From positions 1 through 38,679 of the forward strand of contig NZ_VKGK01000047.1 of assembly GCF_007197645.1 (NCBI RefSeq): a stretch of DNA of 38,679 bases, in the 5' to 3' direction. The DNA comes from Shewanella hanedai (GTDB lineage Bacteria > Pseudomonadota > Gammaproteobacteria > Enterobacterales > Shewanellaceae). Position numbers and translations under genes: made by a program. The notes under the pieces are model-generated. The model did not search any database. It was given only the letters and a program-made list of their open reading frames with translations, and was not told the origin of the DNA. Positions 1 to 8,049 of this stretch are shown here, piece by piece (the stretch's first letter is position 1; each line of letters opens with the position of its first letter).

Positions 1-102
1 AGAGCATATAAAGATAGGAAATTGAAGCTACTGAGGTCGCATTGGCGAACAGCCATTAAAACACTACAAGGCTTAATTCTGGAGCCACAAGCATGCTATT
101 AA
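1..102 (+). CDS. Transposase, C-terminal fragment
   Basis: An open frame runs from the first base to a TAA at 100-102. It encodes 33 basic residues beginning RAYKDRKLKLLRSHW and ending LILEPQACY. The gene is cut by the window edge. The stop lies only 19 bases before the IS tip, the usual layout for an IS4-type element. No catalytic residues are visible. The identical C-terminus is encoded on the minus strand at the other end of the window. Confidence 0.6.
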   Translation, partial: RAYKDRKLKLLRSHWRTAIKTLQGLILEPQACY

Positions 103-121
103 ATTCGAGGGGATCCCTCAG
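1..121 (+). mobile_element. Right-hand tip of an IS4-family (IS10-like) insertion sequence, partial
   Basis: This is the terminal piece of an insertion sequence that enters from the left edge of the window. It holds the 3' end of the transposase gene followed by the IS tip at 107-121. Read inward from base 121 the tip is CTGAGGGATCCCCTC, which resembles the end of IS10 as I remember it (CTGAGAGATCCCCTC). Bases 18-121 are an exact reverse complement of 38576-38679, so the same element occurs at both window edges in opposite orientation. The family assignment rests only on the tip sequence and the position of the transposase stop; the catalytic domain is outside the window. Confidence 0.75.
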
Positions 122-433
122 CCTCAGGGCGCTTTTTGTGTTTTAGCAATAAGAAGAAAATGAAATTGCAGTAGATAGTTAAGTTAATGAGCCATGCTCA
201 GGTATTCAATGATCAAAATCGTAAATAATATACGGTTTGTCGTATTGAATAGAATCGTTAAATAATATATTTATTTAATTAGATTTTAAAGGCTTAAGTC
301 TCAAGTTTAAAGTGTGCTTTGGTTTTTTATCGTACGATAGTTTTTTAATTAAACATGTTTAATATTTAGCGTGGCTATTAATTAATGTAATGTGAGTATG
401 TTAAGCGACAAGTAATTATGTGAGGCTAGCTTT
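103..433. promoter_or_regulatory. AT-rich leader with a half terminator and two perfect palindromes
   Basis: No gene is seen here. Directly after the IS tip comes CCTCAGGGCGCTTTTTGTG (122-140). It looks like the 3' arm and T-tract of a rho-independent terminator whose 5' arm is now on the far side of the IS. Two perfect palindromes precede the next gene: TATCGTACGATA (328-339) and ATTAAACATGTTTAAT (348-363). They lie 71-106 bases before the ATG at 434 and could be operators. I cannot name the binding protein. Confidence 0.45.
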
Positions 434-1597
434 ATGATTGACTATTTTAATACCAATTATCCATCTGTCGAGTCGTTACGTTTAAAAGCTAAAAAACGTT
501 TACCTCAATTTGCATTTGAATACGTAGATGGCGGATGTAATATTGAACAAGGATTAAAACGCAATACGAGCGATATTAGAAGGTTAGAGTTATTACCTTA
601 CTATCTTCGTGATTATAGTGATGTGTCAATGAAGACCACTTTATTTGGCGAAACATATGATGCTCCATTTGGTATTAGTCCAATTGGTTTACAAGGGCTT
701 ATTTGGCCAGGATCTCCTGAGATTTTGGCCAAAGCAGCTTTTGACCACAAGGTGCCATTTATTTTAAGCACAGTATCTACATCTCCAATTGAGAAAATTG
801 CTGAAATTACAGAAGGTAAGGCTTGGTTTCAGTTATATCATCCCGTTGATGATAAAGTGACCAATGATATTTTAAAGCGTTGTAAGACTGCGGGTATCAA
901 GACATTGGTATTACTATCTGATGTGCCTACCTTTGCTTACCGCCCTAAAGAGATAAAGAACGGTTTAGCCATGCCTCCTAAGATGACCCTGCAAAATATT
1001 TATGAGATTATTAAGTCTCCACAGTGGGCATTGTCGACGTTAACTCATGGTAAGCCGCAGTTTGAAACCTTAACGAAATATATGCCGGGCAGCATGAACA
1101 TGCATCATTTGGCTATATTCATGGATAAGACTTTTAATGGCCGACTAAACATGGATAAAGTCCAACGCCTACGCGATAAGTGGGATGGCAATATGGTCAT
1201 GAAAGGCTTATCTACCGTTGAAGACAGTGATAAAGCGATTGAACTTGGTTTAGATGGCATTATGGTATCAAACCACGGGGGGCGTCAGCTGGATGCGGGG
1301 CCTTCAAGTATCAGTGTCACTAGCGATATTGTCGCTAAGCATAAAGGTAAGCTCACCATTATGATGGACAGCGGTATTCGTAATGGCCCCGATATCGCAC
1401 GAACCATGGCGATGGGAACTGATTTTACCTTTTTGGGGCGCACTTTCATGTATGGTGTTGGTGCACTTGGCCATAAAGGCGGTTATCACACGATTAATAT
1501 GCTTAAAAAACAATTACAACAAGTCATGCAACAGTGTTGCTGTGAAAAGCCAACTGACTTCCCAAATCATCTATTAAAGAATATTTGGGAAAAATAA
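434..1597 (+). CDS. FMN-dependent alpha-hydroxy-acid dehydrogenase (LldD/glycolate oxidase family)
   Basis: This 387-residue protein fits the FMN-dependent 2-hydroxy-acid dehydrogenase/oxidase family, which oxidises substrates such as lactate, glycolate or mandelate to 2-keto acids. Visible hallmarks are FEYVDGG with the conserved Tyr30, SPIGLQGL near residue 75, GKAWFQLY, the catalytic SNHGGRQLD with His281 and Arg284, and the C-terminal flavin-phosphate segment MDSGIRNG...TFLGR. The length is normal for the family. There is no signal peptide; membrane-bound members use an internal loop, which I did not assign. The substrate cannot be told from the motifs. The gene stands alone behind two palindromes and converges on the VOC-protein gene. 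Confidence 0.88.
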   Translation: MIDYFNTNYPSVESLRLKAKKRLPQFAFEYVDGGCNIEQGLKRNTSDIRRLELLPYYLRDYSDVSMKTTLFGETYDAPFGISPIGLQGLIWPGSPEILAKAAFDHKVPFILSTVSTSPIEKIAEITEGKAWFQLYHPVDDKVTNDILKRCKTAGIKTLVLLSDVPTFAYRPKEIKNGLAMPPKMTLQNIYEIIKSPQWALSTLTHGKPQFETLTKYMPGSMNMHHLAIFMDKTFNGRLNMDKVQRLRDKWDGNMVMKGLSTVEDSDKAIELGLDGIMVSNHGGRQLDAGPSSISVTSDIVAKHKGKLTIMMDSGIRNGPDIARTMAMGTDFTFLGRTFMYGVGALGHKGGYHTINMLKKQLQQVMQQCCCEKPTDFPNHLLKNIWEK

Positions 1598-1743
1598 CGT
1601 GGATAATATGGCTTAATTGAATAAAGACACTGCAGTAAACTTTTATTATTTACTGAGCATCATGGGCATGATGCTCAGCGTAATAAGCGGTGATATCATC
1701 ACCGTGTCTTATCTTTATACTGATTGGTATTATTTAGCTGGGA
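1598..1743. repeat. Convergent spacer with two strong hairpins and a dispersed 20-bp repeat end
   Basis: Two adjacent hairpins fill the spacer between the convergent genes. The first has 12-base arms CTGAGCATCATG (1653-1664) and CATGATGCTCAG (1667-1678). The second is CGGTGATATCATCACCG (1688-1704). Neither is followed by a clear T-tract, so a simple terminator is not certain. Bases 1711-1730 (ATCTTTATACTGATTGGTAT) are the exact reverse complement of 38288-38307 at the start of the repeat near the right end. This suggests a short dispersed repeat (MITE- or REP-like) with a shared end and different interior. Confidence 0.55.
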
Positions 1744-2286
1744 TCACTTAGCCGAGTATGCACCGCTACCGTAGTGCAATTCATAGCTGTGGCTATAAAT
1801 TTCTAGAATATTTCCAAAAGGGTCTTCCATATAGATCATGCGGTATGGTTTTTCACCTGGGTAATAGTAACGTGGTGCTTTCATGCGTTTCTTACCGCCG
1901 GCCGCGACAATTTTTTCTGCTAGTGCCTCGACATTAGGATCTTGCACGCAGAAGTGAAATATCCCCGTCTTCCAGTATTCAAAGTTATTTTCAGGGTTTT
2001 GCTGGTTTTTAAACTCAAATAACTCGACCCCAATTCTGTCACCGGTTGAGAGATGGGCGATGCGAAAACGATCCCAACCTGCACCAAACACGTCGGTACA
2101 CATTTCACCGATGGCTCTGTCATCTTCTACCACTTCAGAAGGCTCCATAATGATGTACCAACCTAGAACCTCGGTATAAAACTTTACTGCAGCATCTAAA
2201 TCTGGCACTGAAATCCCAATATGAGAAAAGGATCTTGGGTAAGTGGTTGGTTGTTCTGCTGTGAGTGCTTGGGAAATCATGGTCAT
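1744..2286 (-). CDS. VOC superfamily (glyoxalase/dioxygenase fold) protein
   Basis: This 180-residue protein contains a vicinal-oxygen-chelate module. The start FSHIGISVPDLDAAVKFYTE is the classic VOC opening with the first metal-ligand His. Further candidate ligands are the Glu in IGVELFEF, the His in IFHFCVQD and the Glu in GNILEIYS, giving the usual His-Glu-His-Glu set. DPFGN before the last strand is typical of glyoxalase I and extradiol-type proteins. The substrate is unknown. The gene is divergent from a LysR regulator, which is a likely controller, and convergent with the hydroxy-acid dehydrogenase gene. I cannot show that these genes share a pathway. Confidence 0.82.
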   Translation of the reverse strand: MTMISQALTAEQPTTYPRSFSHIGISVPDLDAAVKFYTEVLGWYIIMEPSEVVEDDRAIGEMCTDVFGAGWDRFRIAHLSTGDRIGVELFEFKNQQNPENNFEYWKTGIFHFCVQDPNVEALAEKIVAAGGKKRMKAPRYYYPGEKPYRMIYMEDPFGNILEIYSHSYELHYGSGAYSAK

Positions 2287-2361
2287 AAATACCTCGTAAT
2301 CATATAGGGTTTAAAGGGGCTCCCTTTGTTGAACTAACGATACTTCAGCTAAATAAGAATT

Positions 2362-2380
2362 AGAAATTATCAATTTTTCT
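2362..2380. promoter_or_regulatory. Candidate LysR-type operator
   Basis: The spacer between the divergent VOC and LysR genes contains the interrupted dyad AGAAA-N9-TTTCT, 40 bases before the chosen LysR start. LysR regulators commonly bind imperfect dyads in such divergent spacers. The region is very AT-rich, so chance is a real alternative. Confidence 0.3.
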
Positions 2381-2419
2381 CATTATAATAATTTTATGTT
2401 ATGAAAGTTGAGTGTGTTT

Positions 2420-3319
2420 ATGTTGAATCTAAGTTGGCTGCATACTTTTAGAACATTGATCGAAGTGGGTCACTTTACTCATACAGCTGAAAAACTGTAT
2501 ATGACACAACCAGGTGTGAGCCAACATATAAAGAAACTTGAACATGCCTGCGGACACTCCCTGATAAAGCGTGAAAATAAAAGCTTTGAGATAACAGAGC
2601 AAGGGCAACGGGTTTATGAGTACGCCACTCAGATAGCGCGCGAGCAAACTGAATTACTTGTCAGTTTGAGTTTTGATGATCCTTATGCAGGAGAATGTAA
2701 ACTCTCCTGCTCAGGATCATTAGCTTTACACCTTTACCCTAAGTTACTGGCATTACAGACTCGATATCCCAGCATCAGCATTCATCTGGAGGCTGCACCT
2801 AACGATAAAATCCTTAATGATGTTCAAAGTGGCATTATCGATATTGGTTTGGTTACTTACCTTCCTAACGCCAGTCAATTTCATGCCGAAAATGCTGGCA
2901 TTGAGCCCTTATGCCTTATTTTACCGCTTCATTATCAGAACAAGTCGATCACCGTAAAACAACTTAACGATTGTGGTCTCGTTCAGCACCCAGATGCTGC
3001 GCACTATCTGAATCTGTATTTCGATCTTTGCGGTGATGCTGAACTTTCAAAGCTAAACATAGAGGAGATAACTAAGGTGAGTTATGTAAATCAACTTAGT
3101 CAGATATTACTACCAATCTCCATGGGGATTGGTTTTACCGTGCTGCCTAAAAGTGCACTTGAAGGTTTTGCTCATCGAGACAAACTGTATATTCACACAC
3201 CGAGTAAACCCGTTTATGAACAAGTGTTTATGGTACATAAGAGAAACAGGCAATTAGCCAACCGTTATCAAACTATAAAAGACACCATTCATGAAAATTT
3301 GAAGATAGAGTCGAAGTAA
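2420..3319 (+). CDS. LysR-family transcriptional regulator
   Basis: This is a roughly 299-residue LysR-type regulator. The N-terminal winged helix-turn-helix reads LSWLHTFRTL, then GHFTHTAEKLYMTQPGVSQH, then IKKLEHACGHSLIKR. The rest is the effector-binding domain (about residues 85-295), with segments such as LYPKLLALQTRYPSISIHLE and IDIGLVTYLP. I chose the ATG at 2420; a TTG at 2408 would add four residues, and neither has a strong ribosome site. It is divergent from the VOC gene, the usual arrangement for a LysR regulator and its target. The inducer cannot be predicted. Confidence 0.9.
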   Translation: MLNLSWLHTFRTLIEVGHFTHTAEKLYMTQPGVSQHIKKLEHACGHSLIKRENKSFEITEQGQRVYEYATQIAREQTELLVSLSFDDPYAGECKLSCSGSLALHLYPKLLALQTRYPSISIHLEAAPNDKILNDVQSGIIDIGLVTYLPNASQFHAENAGIEPLCLILPLHYQNKSITVKQLNDCGLVQHPDAAHYLNLYFDLCGDAELSKLNIEEITKVSYVNQLSQILLPISMGIGFTVLPKSALEGFAHRDKLYIHTPSKPVYEQVFMVHKRNRQLANRYQTIKDTIHENLKIESK

Positions 3320-3629
3320 AAAGTGGATGAACTCAATCTGAATATAAAAGAGATGTAAAAGTATTGGTAGCCAGTTTCCATACCATTTATTTATTGGTTT
3401 TTTGACGTTACTAACTCGTTGTTTAAACTAACTTTACTTTATAATGGTACGATATGTCGCCCATTTTTTTCAAATAGTTCTAACTCGTTTAAAATGTTTT
3501 TTGATTAATAAATTTTTTAAGTATTCATCTTTATGTGAATGTGAAAATATCGATATTCGTCACGGAATATTGAAAGCTTATTGTTTATGATCAATAATAG
3601 TATAATTTTTTTAAGTCGATGTTTGTTTT
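3320..3629. other. AT-rich intergenic region without a recognised gene
   Basis: No plausible gene or RNA is seen between the LysR gene and the small lipoprotein gene. The palindrome AATATCGATATT lies at 3546-3557. The phrase CTAACTCGTT occurs twice in slightly different contexts (around 3410 and 3480). Nothing stronger is supported. Confidence 0.3.
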
Positions 3630-3920
3630 ATGAAGATGATAATGTTGTGTCTGGCTGTAATATTAACGGGTTGTAGTTCAAGTGGCGAAGAACATCTTCA
3701 ACAGCAAACCATAATGGACAAGCTAGATATACCGTCAGCATACGGTAAAAGTTGTTTTATGCAGAGTTCATTACGTAATAAATTCGAATTACTAGTGAGT
3801 CAGTATAGTAGTGGGGAATTAAGTCGTGATGAGTTTTTGACCTCTGGCGTAATATTATGTCCTAGTCAACCAGATAGAATTGTTTGGTTAAGCGAACAGA
3901 TAAAAAAATCCAACCTGTAG
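3630..3920 (+). CDS. Small predicted lipoprotein, function unknown
   Basis: This 96-residue protein starts with a short basic, hydrophobic signal and a lipobox, LTGC, with the lipidated cysteine at residue 15. The mature part is hydrophilic. It holds a Gln-rich stretch and two further cysteines (Cys42 and Cys77) that could form a disulfide in the periplasm. I do not recognise the family. The gene stands alone between AT-rich spacers. The ATG at 3630 has a weak ribosome site, and ATG codons at residues 3 and 5 would still leave a usable signal. The lipobox makes the coding call reasonable. Confidence 0.65.
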   Translation: MKMIMLCLAVILTGCSSSGEEHLQQQTIMDKLDIPSAYGKSCFMQSSLRNKFELLVSQYSSGELSRDEFLTSGVILCPSQPDRIVWLSEQIKKSNL

Positions 3921-4257
3921 CGCTTTTGTTAAAGTTGTTATTTATTTTGAATTGGTAATGATGTTTCTTTAAAATAACTGACGTTAAATTAAATAACAGA
4001 TATATTTAATTTTAATTTGGTATGTAATTATACTAGTTATCATTTATGAGCTTAGGCTTTACCCTGTTTTATCAAATAGTGTCAGTCAATTTAATTTAAT
4101 TGAACAGATGCTTCTCTTGAAGTAAGCGTTGCAGTGGTCTTCGGTTGCAAGGAGGGTTTCACACCGTAAAATTCTCCGAGCAAACGATAGTGTTAATCCA
4201 GCATCACTATTGGCGTATAATCTGAAGTATGCATGGGGTACTCGTGATTTAATGAGC
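3921..4257. other. Intergenic region without a recognised gene
   Basis: This spacer lies between a plus-strand lipoprotein gene and the 3' end of a minus-strand gene, so both neighbours terminate towards it. The left part is AT-rich. The right part has mixed composition and an imperfect hairpin (ATAGTG near 4185 pairing with CACTAT near 4206) without a T-tract. A 69-codon open frame starting at 4129 shows no recognisable features and runs into the neighbouring gene, so I do not call it. Confidence 0.3.
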
Positions 4258-5379
4258 CTATCTGATGCAATTTTTGCCCGCCTCTTTTGCCAAATACAAT
4301 GCTTTATCCGCTTTTTTAAGCAACTCTGTTTGTTGTGACATCTGCGGGGTTTTAATGGCTAACCCTATGCTCACACTACCATTCCAGCATCCGTTGGTAT
4401 TCAAATTAGTTTTACTGGCTCCAAATATAACAGACAGGGCATTCACTTTAATGTGCAGCTGTTTGGCGATATGTGTTAACCCATCCCGATCTGTATTTGG
4501 GCAAAGAATTATGAACTCGTCGCCGCCTAAACGGCAGACAATATCATCGGTGCGAACTGAATGTTGGAGTGCTTTAGCCAGCTGACACAGCACCAGATCA
4601 CCAGCATCATGACCGTAGGTATCGTTAACTATCTTAAAATGGTCAGCATCTATCATCATGCAGGCGAGTGGGGATGAGCTAGTCTCTGATTTTTGCCACA
4701 ACTGATTGAGTTTTTCCATGGCAAAACGGCGATTTGGAAGGTCTGTCAGCATGTCGGTCACAGACAGTTTTTCCAGATGGCTGTTTGCGTCAATAAGGTC
4801 TTGAGTACGCAGCCTGACCTTCTCCTCTAAGGTTTGATTTAGTTCAATAAGTTGTTTATTGCGTTGAGATACTTGTTTAAACAAGCCGTTCAGCGCTGTA
4901 AGTAAGGGAGCGGTAGCATTATTGGCTTGAGACTCTTCTGTATCAAATGCCTCTTCGGAGCTCATGCCTGCATCGATGGCAGCGATTTGACGGGCCATGT
5001 TCTTATCATCGCCCAAAATGTGGTAGGCGAGCCATTGAGTAAGAAAGTCCAATAGGTATTTAAGGGCTTCAGGATTGTCGATAGAGACAGAAGCTTGCAT
5101 CTGTTGGACTTCATTGAGGAAGTAGCTATGGGCTTGTCTTTGTAAAACCTGATGGCGGATATCTACCTCCTTCTCGCGCATTAAGCGCTCTTCATCCTGA
5201 AAGTGTTCTTGGGTATAAAGCCATAACTCCTGCAACACCTGATTGATATCTTCGATAACAATCTTATCGCTGGCGAGCTGGTAACCAAAGCGATTGATGA
5301 GATTGACTAATTTTTTATGCTGCAGGTCGACGTCATCTATCCCGGTGACGAAGTTTCTATCCCACTGAAATGAATCCAT
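4258..5379 (-). CDS. Bacteriohemerythrin-GGDEF diguanylate cyclase
   Basis: This 373-residue cytoplasmic fusion should make cyclic di-GMP under control of a di-iron, O2-binding domain. The hemerythrin domain covers about residues 1-135, with likely iron ligands His21, His59, Glu63, His84, His120 and Asp125. The position four residues before His84, usually His, is Gln80. A coiled linker (about 160-205) leads to the GGDEF domain (205-373). It has SVTDMLTDLPNRR, DADHFKIVNDTYGH and an intact GGDEF at 285-289. An RxxD inhibitory site (Arg276-Asp279) lies exactly five residues upstream, so product inhibition is expected. No EAL domain or membrane segment is seen. Hemerythrin-DGC fusions are known redox or oxygen sensors; the effect of Gln80 is inference. 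Confidence 0.92.
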   Translation of the reverse strand: MDSFQWDRNFVTGIDDVDLQHKKLVNLINRFGYQLASDKIVIEDINQVLQELWLYTQEHFQDEERLMREKEVDIRHQVLQRQAHSYFLNEVQQMQASVSIDNPEALKYLLDFLTQWLAYHILGDDKNMARQIAAIDAGMSSEEAFDTEESQANNATAPLLTALNGLFKQVSQRNKQLIELNQTLEEKVRLRTQDLIDANSHLEKLSVTDMLTDLPNRRFAMEKLNQLWQKSETSSSPLACMMIDADHFKIVNDTYGHDAGDLVLCQLAKALQHSVRTDDIVCRLGGDEFIILCPNTDRDGLTHIAKQLHIKVNALSVIFGASKTNLNTNGCWNGSVSIGLAIKTPQMSQQTELLKKADKALYLAKEAGKNCIR

Positions 5380-5593
5380 TTTAAAATCAAAGCTCTGTCA
5401 TTATTTTAATCATTAGATTCTAGGTTGAGTAAGGCGAACAGTCCTTGCTCTAGCGCACAGTTTCGTTTGTCTAGCGAGTAGATAGTTGATATGGTTTTAA
5501 AGGTCATGAATGCTATGACAGAGTTTTGATGGAAATTTCCTGCTGTGTTTGTATATAGGGTAGATTTCACGGATATGAATAAGGTAAATATTA

Positions 5594-6073
5594 ATGAATA
5601 GCGCTACTGAGATGGAACTTGCTCAACTGAATATTGCTAAAGCGAAGGGGATGATGGATGAACCTTTGATGAAGGAATTTGTTGATAACCTAGAGTCGGT
5701 CAATGCAATGGCTGAGTCGAGTGAAGGATTTGTTTGGCGCCTAAAGGATGAAAGCGGTGATGCAACGGCAATTCAAGCTTTTGATGACCCATTGCAGTTA
5801 GTTAATATGTCTGTATGGCATTCACCTGATGCGCTTAAAGGCTTTATGTATATGACGCATCACATCAGTTTTATGAAGCGGAAAAAAGAGTGGTTTGAAA
5901 AGCTGTCTGAAGCAAATTATGTGCTTTGGTGGATCCCTAAAGGGCACATCCCCAGTATTGAAGAGGGCAAAGCACGATTAGAATATTTAAGAGAGCATGG
6001 TGAATCTGTTTATGCTTTTAGCTTTAAAAGTCGTTTTGAACCTACCGACTTAAATACTATCAAAACCGCCTGA
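5594..6073 (+). CDS. DUF3291-family protein
   Basis: This 159-residue soluble protein matches my memory of the DUF3291 family. Conserved-looking segments are MELAQLNIAKAKG, FVDNLESVNAMAESSEGFVWRL, SVWHSPDALKGF, HISFMKRKKEWFE, and LWWIPKGHIPSIEEGKARLE. The fold is probably a ferredoxin-like alpha/beta barrel dimer of the antibiotic-biosynthesis-monooxygenase kind, but the function is unknown. The ATG at 5594 is used; an ATG at codon 7 would also fit the family start. The next gene begins 51 bases downstream on the same strand, so the two may be co-transcribed. Confidence 0.8.
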   Translation: MNSATEMELAQLNIAKAKGMMDEPLMKEFVDNLESVNAMAESSEGFVWRLKDESGDATAIQAFDDPLQLVNMSVWHSPDALKGFMYMTHHISFMKRKKEWFEKLSEANYVLWWIPKGHIPSIEEGKARLEYLREHGESVYAFSFKSRFEPTDLNTIKTA

Positions 6074-6124
6074 TTTTCGAATATTTAGTTTCAATGACAG
6101 CTAAGGGAATAACAAGGAATTAAA

Positions 6125-6532
6125 ATGAGTAAAGTAATATTTCTGTTTAGTATTTTGTTCAGTGTCTTGTTCTGTGTAAACAGCTTAGCTGCTGACAATG
6201 TCTTTCATATCGATCGCTCAGTGTCTGACAATATCGATATTGAATTTGCTAATAATGATCATATTGAACCTGCAAGAAGTGATTTTAAAGTCGTCAATTA
6301 TGTGGTTATGAGCAGTGAGGAGGGAGGACGTAAGGCGGTGGTGACATTGGTTAACACCTCATCTGGCAGCCGTATATTTCAATCAAATCAAGTTTATGCT
6401 CTTTTTGCTGATGGCAAGAGACGTGCTCCCAATGCTTATAAGCAAGAGTTCTCTGCTGGGGAGTTAATTTCAATGACACTCTCTTTTGGCATACGAGATC
6501 TGCCTATTCTTAGAATTTATACGCGCCAATAG
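6125..6532 (+). CDS. Small exported protein, function unknown
   Basis: This 135-residue protein begins with a clear Sec signal peptide (MSKVIFLFSILFSVLFCVN, cleavage likely after SLA near residue 23). The mature domain contains DFKVVNYVVMSSEEGGRKAVVTLVNTSSGSR and later QVYALFADGKRR. This alternating pattern looks like a small beta-sandwich in the periplasm. No lipobox or membrane anchor is present. I cannot name the family. A ribosome site (aagggaataacaaggaat region) precedes the ATG. It may be in an operon with the upstream DUF3291 gene. Confidence 0.7.
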   Translation: MSKVIFLFSILFSVLFCVNSLAADNVFHIDRSVSDNIDIEFANNDHIEPARSDFKVVNYVVMSSEEGGRKAVVTLVNTSSGSRIFQSNQVYALFADGKRRAPNAYKQEFSAGELISMTLSFGIRDLPILRIYTRQ

Positions 6533-6738
6533 TTAAGATTGAGGTATTAGATGCATCACGGTCTCAGGGTTATCTTGGCTAGTTTATCTTCTAATATGTT
6601 GACACTCATTAGGATTTTGCTTCGATAGAGATCGAATGAAAGTATTTTATAACGTATTTATTAATATGGTTTTTTTGACTTTATAATGATGTTTTAGTTT
6701 TGTAGACTAAGGCAACTCTTATAAAGGAAAAGATTCAT

Positions 6739-7983
6739 ATGGACCCCCAAGTACTCGAACCACACCTGCTCGAGATTAAAGATTTTGTTTCCTTCACCTT
6801 AGCCATTATTGCGCTTTTTATCGGTAAGGCCATTATCTCCCGTTATGAATTATTACGGAAATACAGTATCCCTGAGCCTGTCGTTGGAGGATTTGCTTGC
6901 GCCGCTATCGTTGGCGTTCTCTATTATGCTTTCGACTTGCAAATTGAGTTTAATCTGGAGGTCAGAGACATATTGCTCCTGTACTTCTTTGCGGGGATCG
7001 GGTTAAAAGCGGACTTTGCCACCTTGATAAAAGGCGGTAAACCTCTGCTCATTTTAATTGCGCTGTCGACAGTATTTATCTTCCTGCAAAACTTCATGGG
7101 AGTGAGTGTTGCTTCTCTGTTTGGATTAGATCCAAAAGCAGGATTGATGTCGGGCTCGATTTCGCTTATCGGCGGGGTAGGGACTGCAATGGCTTGGACT
7201 CCGACATTTGTTGAAGAGCTCGGTATCGCAAACGCCAGTGAGTTAGGCATAGCATCTAATACGCTAGGGTTAATCTCGGCCTGTGTAATTGGTGGTCCAA
7301 TCGCAGCTTACTTGATGAAGCGTCATCATGTTAAAGCCAACCAAGATGATAGTTTAGACATTGGGGCTAGCCACAAAACGAATTCACAACACATAAGTGT
7401 TGATTACTTTGGGGTGTTAAGAGCCTGGCTTTGGTTAAATGTTACCTTGATTATTGGTTACTTCATCGATCTTGCATTGCAAGAAGCAGGGCTTAAACTT
7501 CCCATGTTTGTGGCGTGCTTATTGGCCGGTATCATCATAGGCAACAGTGGCCGAGGTTTACTGAGTCGCAAAAAAGATAAGGGTGAAGGTTACCTTAAAG
7601 ATGCATCTCAGGGGTTGTCCTTGATACAAGATATCTGTCTGGGGATGTTTTTAACCATGGCTCTGATGAGTCTTAAGATATGGGAGCTTGAAGGCAGCTT
7701 ACTCTATATTTCTGTGGTGATGGGTCTGCAAGTGCTGCTTTCAATCGTCTTTACCGTCTTTATCGTCTTTAGGATGATGGGCAAAGATTATGAAGCTGCA
7801 GTGATATGTTCTGGTTTTGGTGGGGTGACATTAGGCTCGACTGCCACGGCAATTGTGAATATGACGGCGGTGACTCAGCAGTATGGTGCAGCACACAGGG
7901 CTTTTATTATCGTGCCCTTAGTGTGTGGTTTCTTTATCGATATTATCAATGCCATGATCATTAACTTGTTCGCATATTTCTAA
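6739..7983 (+). CDS. gltS: Sodium/glutamate symporter GltS
   Basis: This 414-residue integral membrane protein fits GltS, the Na+-coupled glutamate importer of the inner membrane. The N-terminal pattern IGKAIISRYELLRKYSIPEPVVGG is typical. It is followed by inverted-repeat halves, each with a glycine-rich re-entrant segment: SGSISLIGGVGTAMAW (about residue 137) and CSGFGGVTLGSTATAIVNM (about residue 355). About ten hydrophobic helices are visible, with a charged hydrophilic loop around residues 195-220. The length is normal (E. coli GltS is about 400). The ATG at 6739 follows AAAGGAAAAG. The gene is alone and ends at a strong bidirectional terminator. Confidence 0.93.
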   Translation: MDPQVLEPHLLEIKDFVSFTLAIIALFIGKAIISRYELLRKYSIPEPVVGGFACAAIVGVLYYAFDLQIEFNLEVRDILLLYFFAGIGLKADFATLIKGGKPLLILIALSTVFIFLQNFMGVSVASLFGLDPKAGLMSGSISLIGGVGTAMAWTPTFVEELGIANASELGIASNTLGLISACVIGGPIAAYLMKRHHVKANQDDSLDIGASHKTNSQHISVDYFGVLRAWLWLNVTLIIGYFIDLALQEAGLKLPMFVACLLAGIIIGNSGRGLLSRKKDKGEGYLKDASQGLSLIQDICLGMFLTMALMSLKIWELEGSLLYISVVMGLQVLLSIVFTVFIVFRMMGKDYEAAVICSGFGGVTLGSTATAIVNMTAVTQQYGAAHRAFIIVPLVCGFFIDIINAMIINLFAYF

Positions 7984-8010
7984 TTTAATGTGTGGTTAAC
8001 AGTGAATGAA

Positions 8011-8034
8011 AAAGGAGCTAAGGCTCCTTTTATT
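8011..8034. terminator. Bidirectional rho-independent terminator
   Basis: Arms AAAGGAGC (8011-8018) and GCTCCTTT (8023-8030) are separated by a four-base loop. They have A-rich and T-rich flanks on both strands. It sits between the convergent gltS and uspA-type genes and can serve both. Confidence 0.85.
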
Positions 8035-8049
8035 TGGCTATAAACGTTG

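Noticed and set aside
4129..4338. 69-codon open frame between the lipoprotein gene and the hemerythrin-GGDEF gene
   Set aside because: It runs into the 3' end of the opposite-strand gene and shows no signal, domain or ribosome site.
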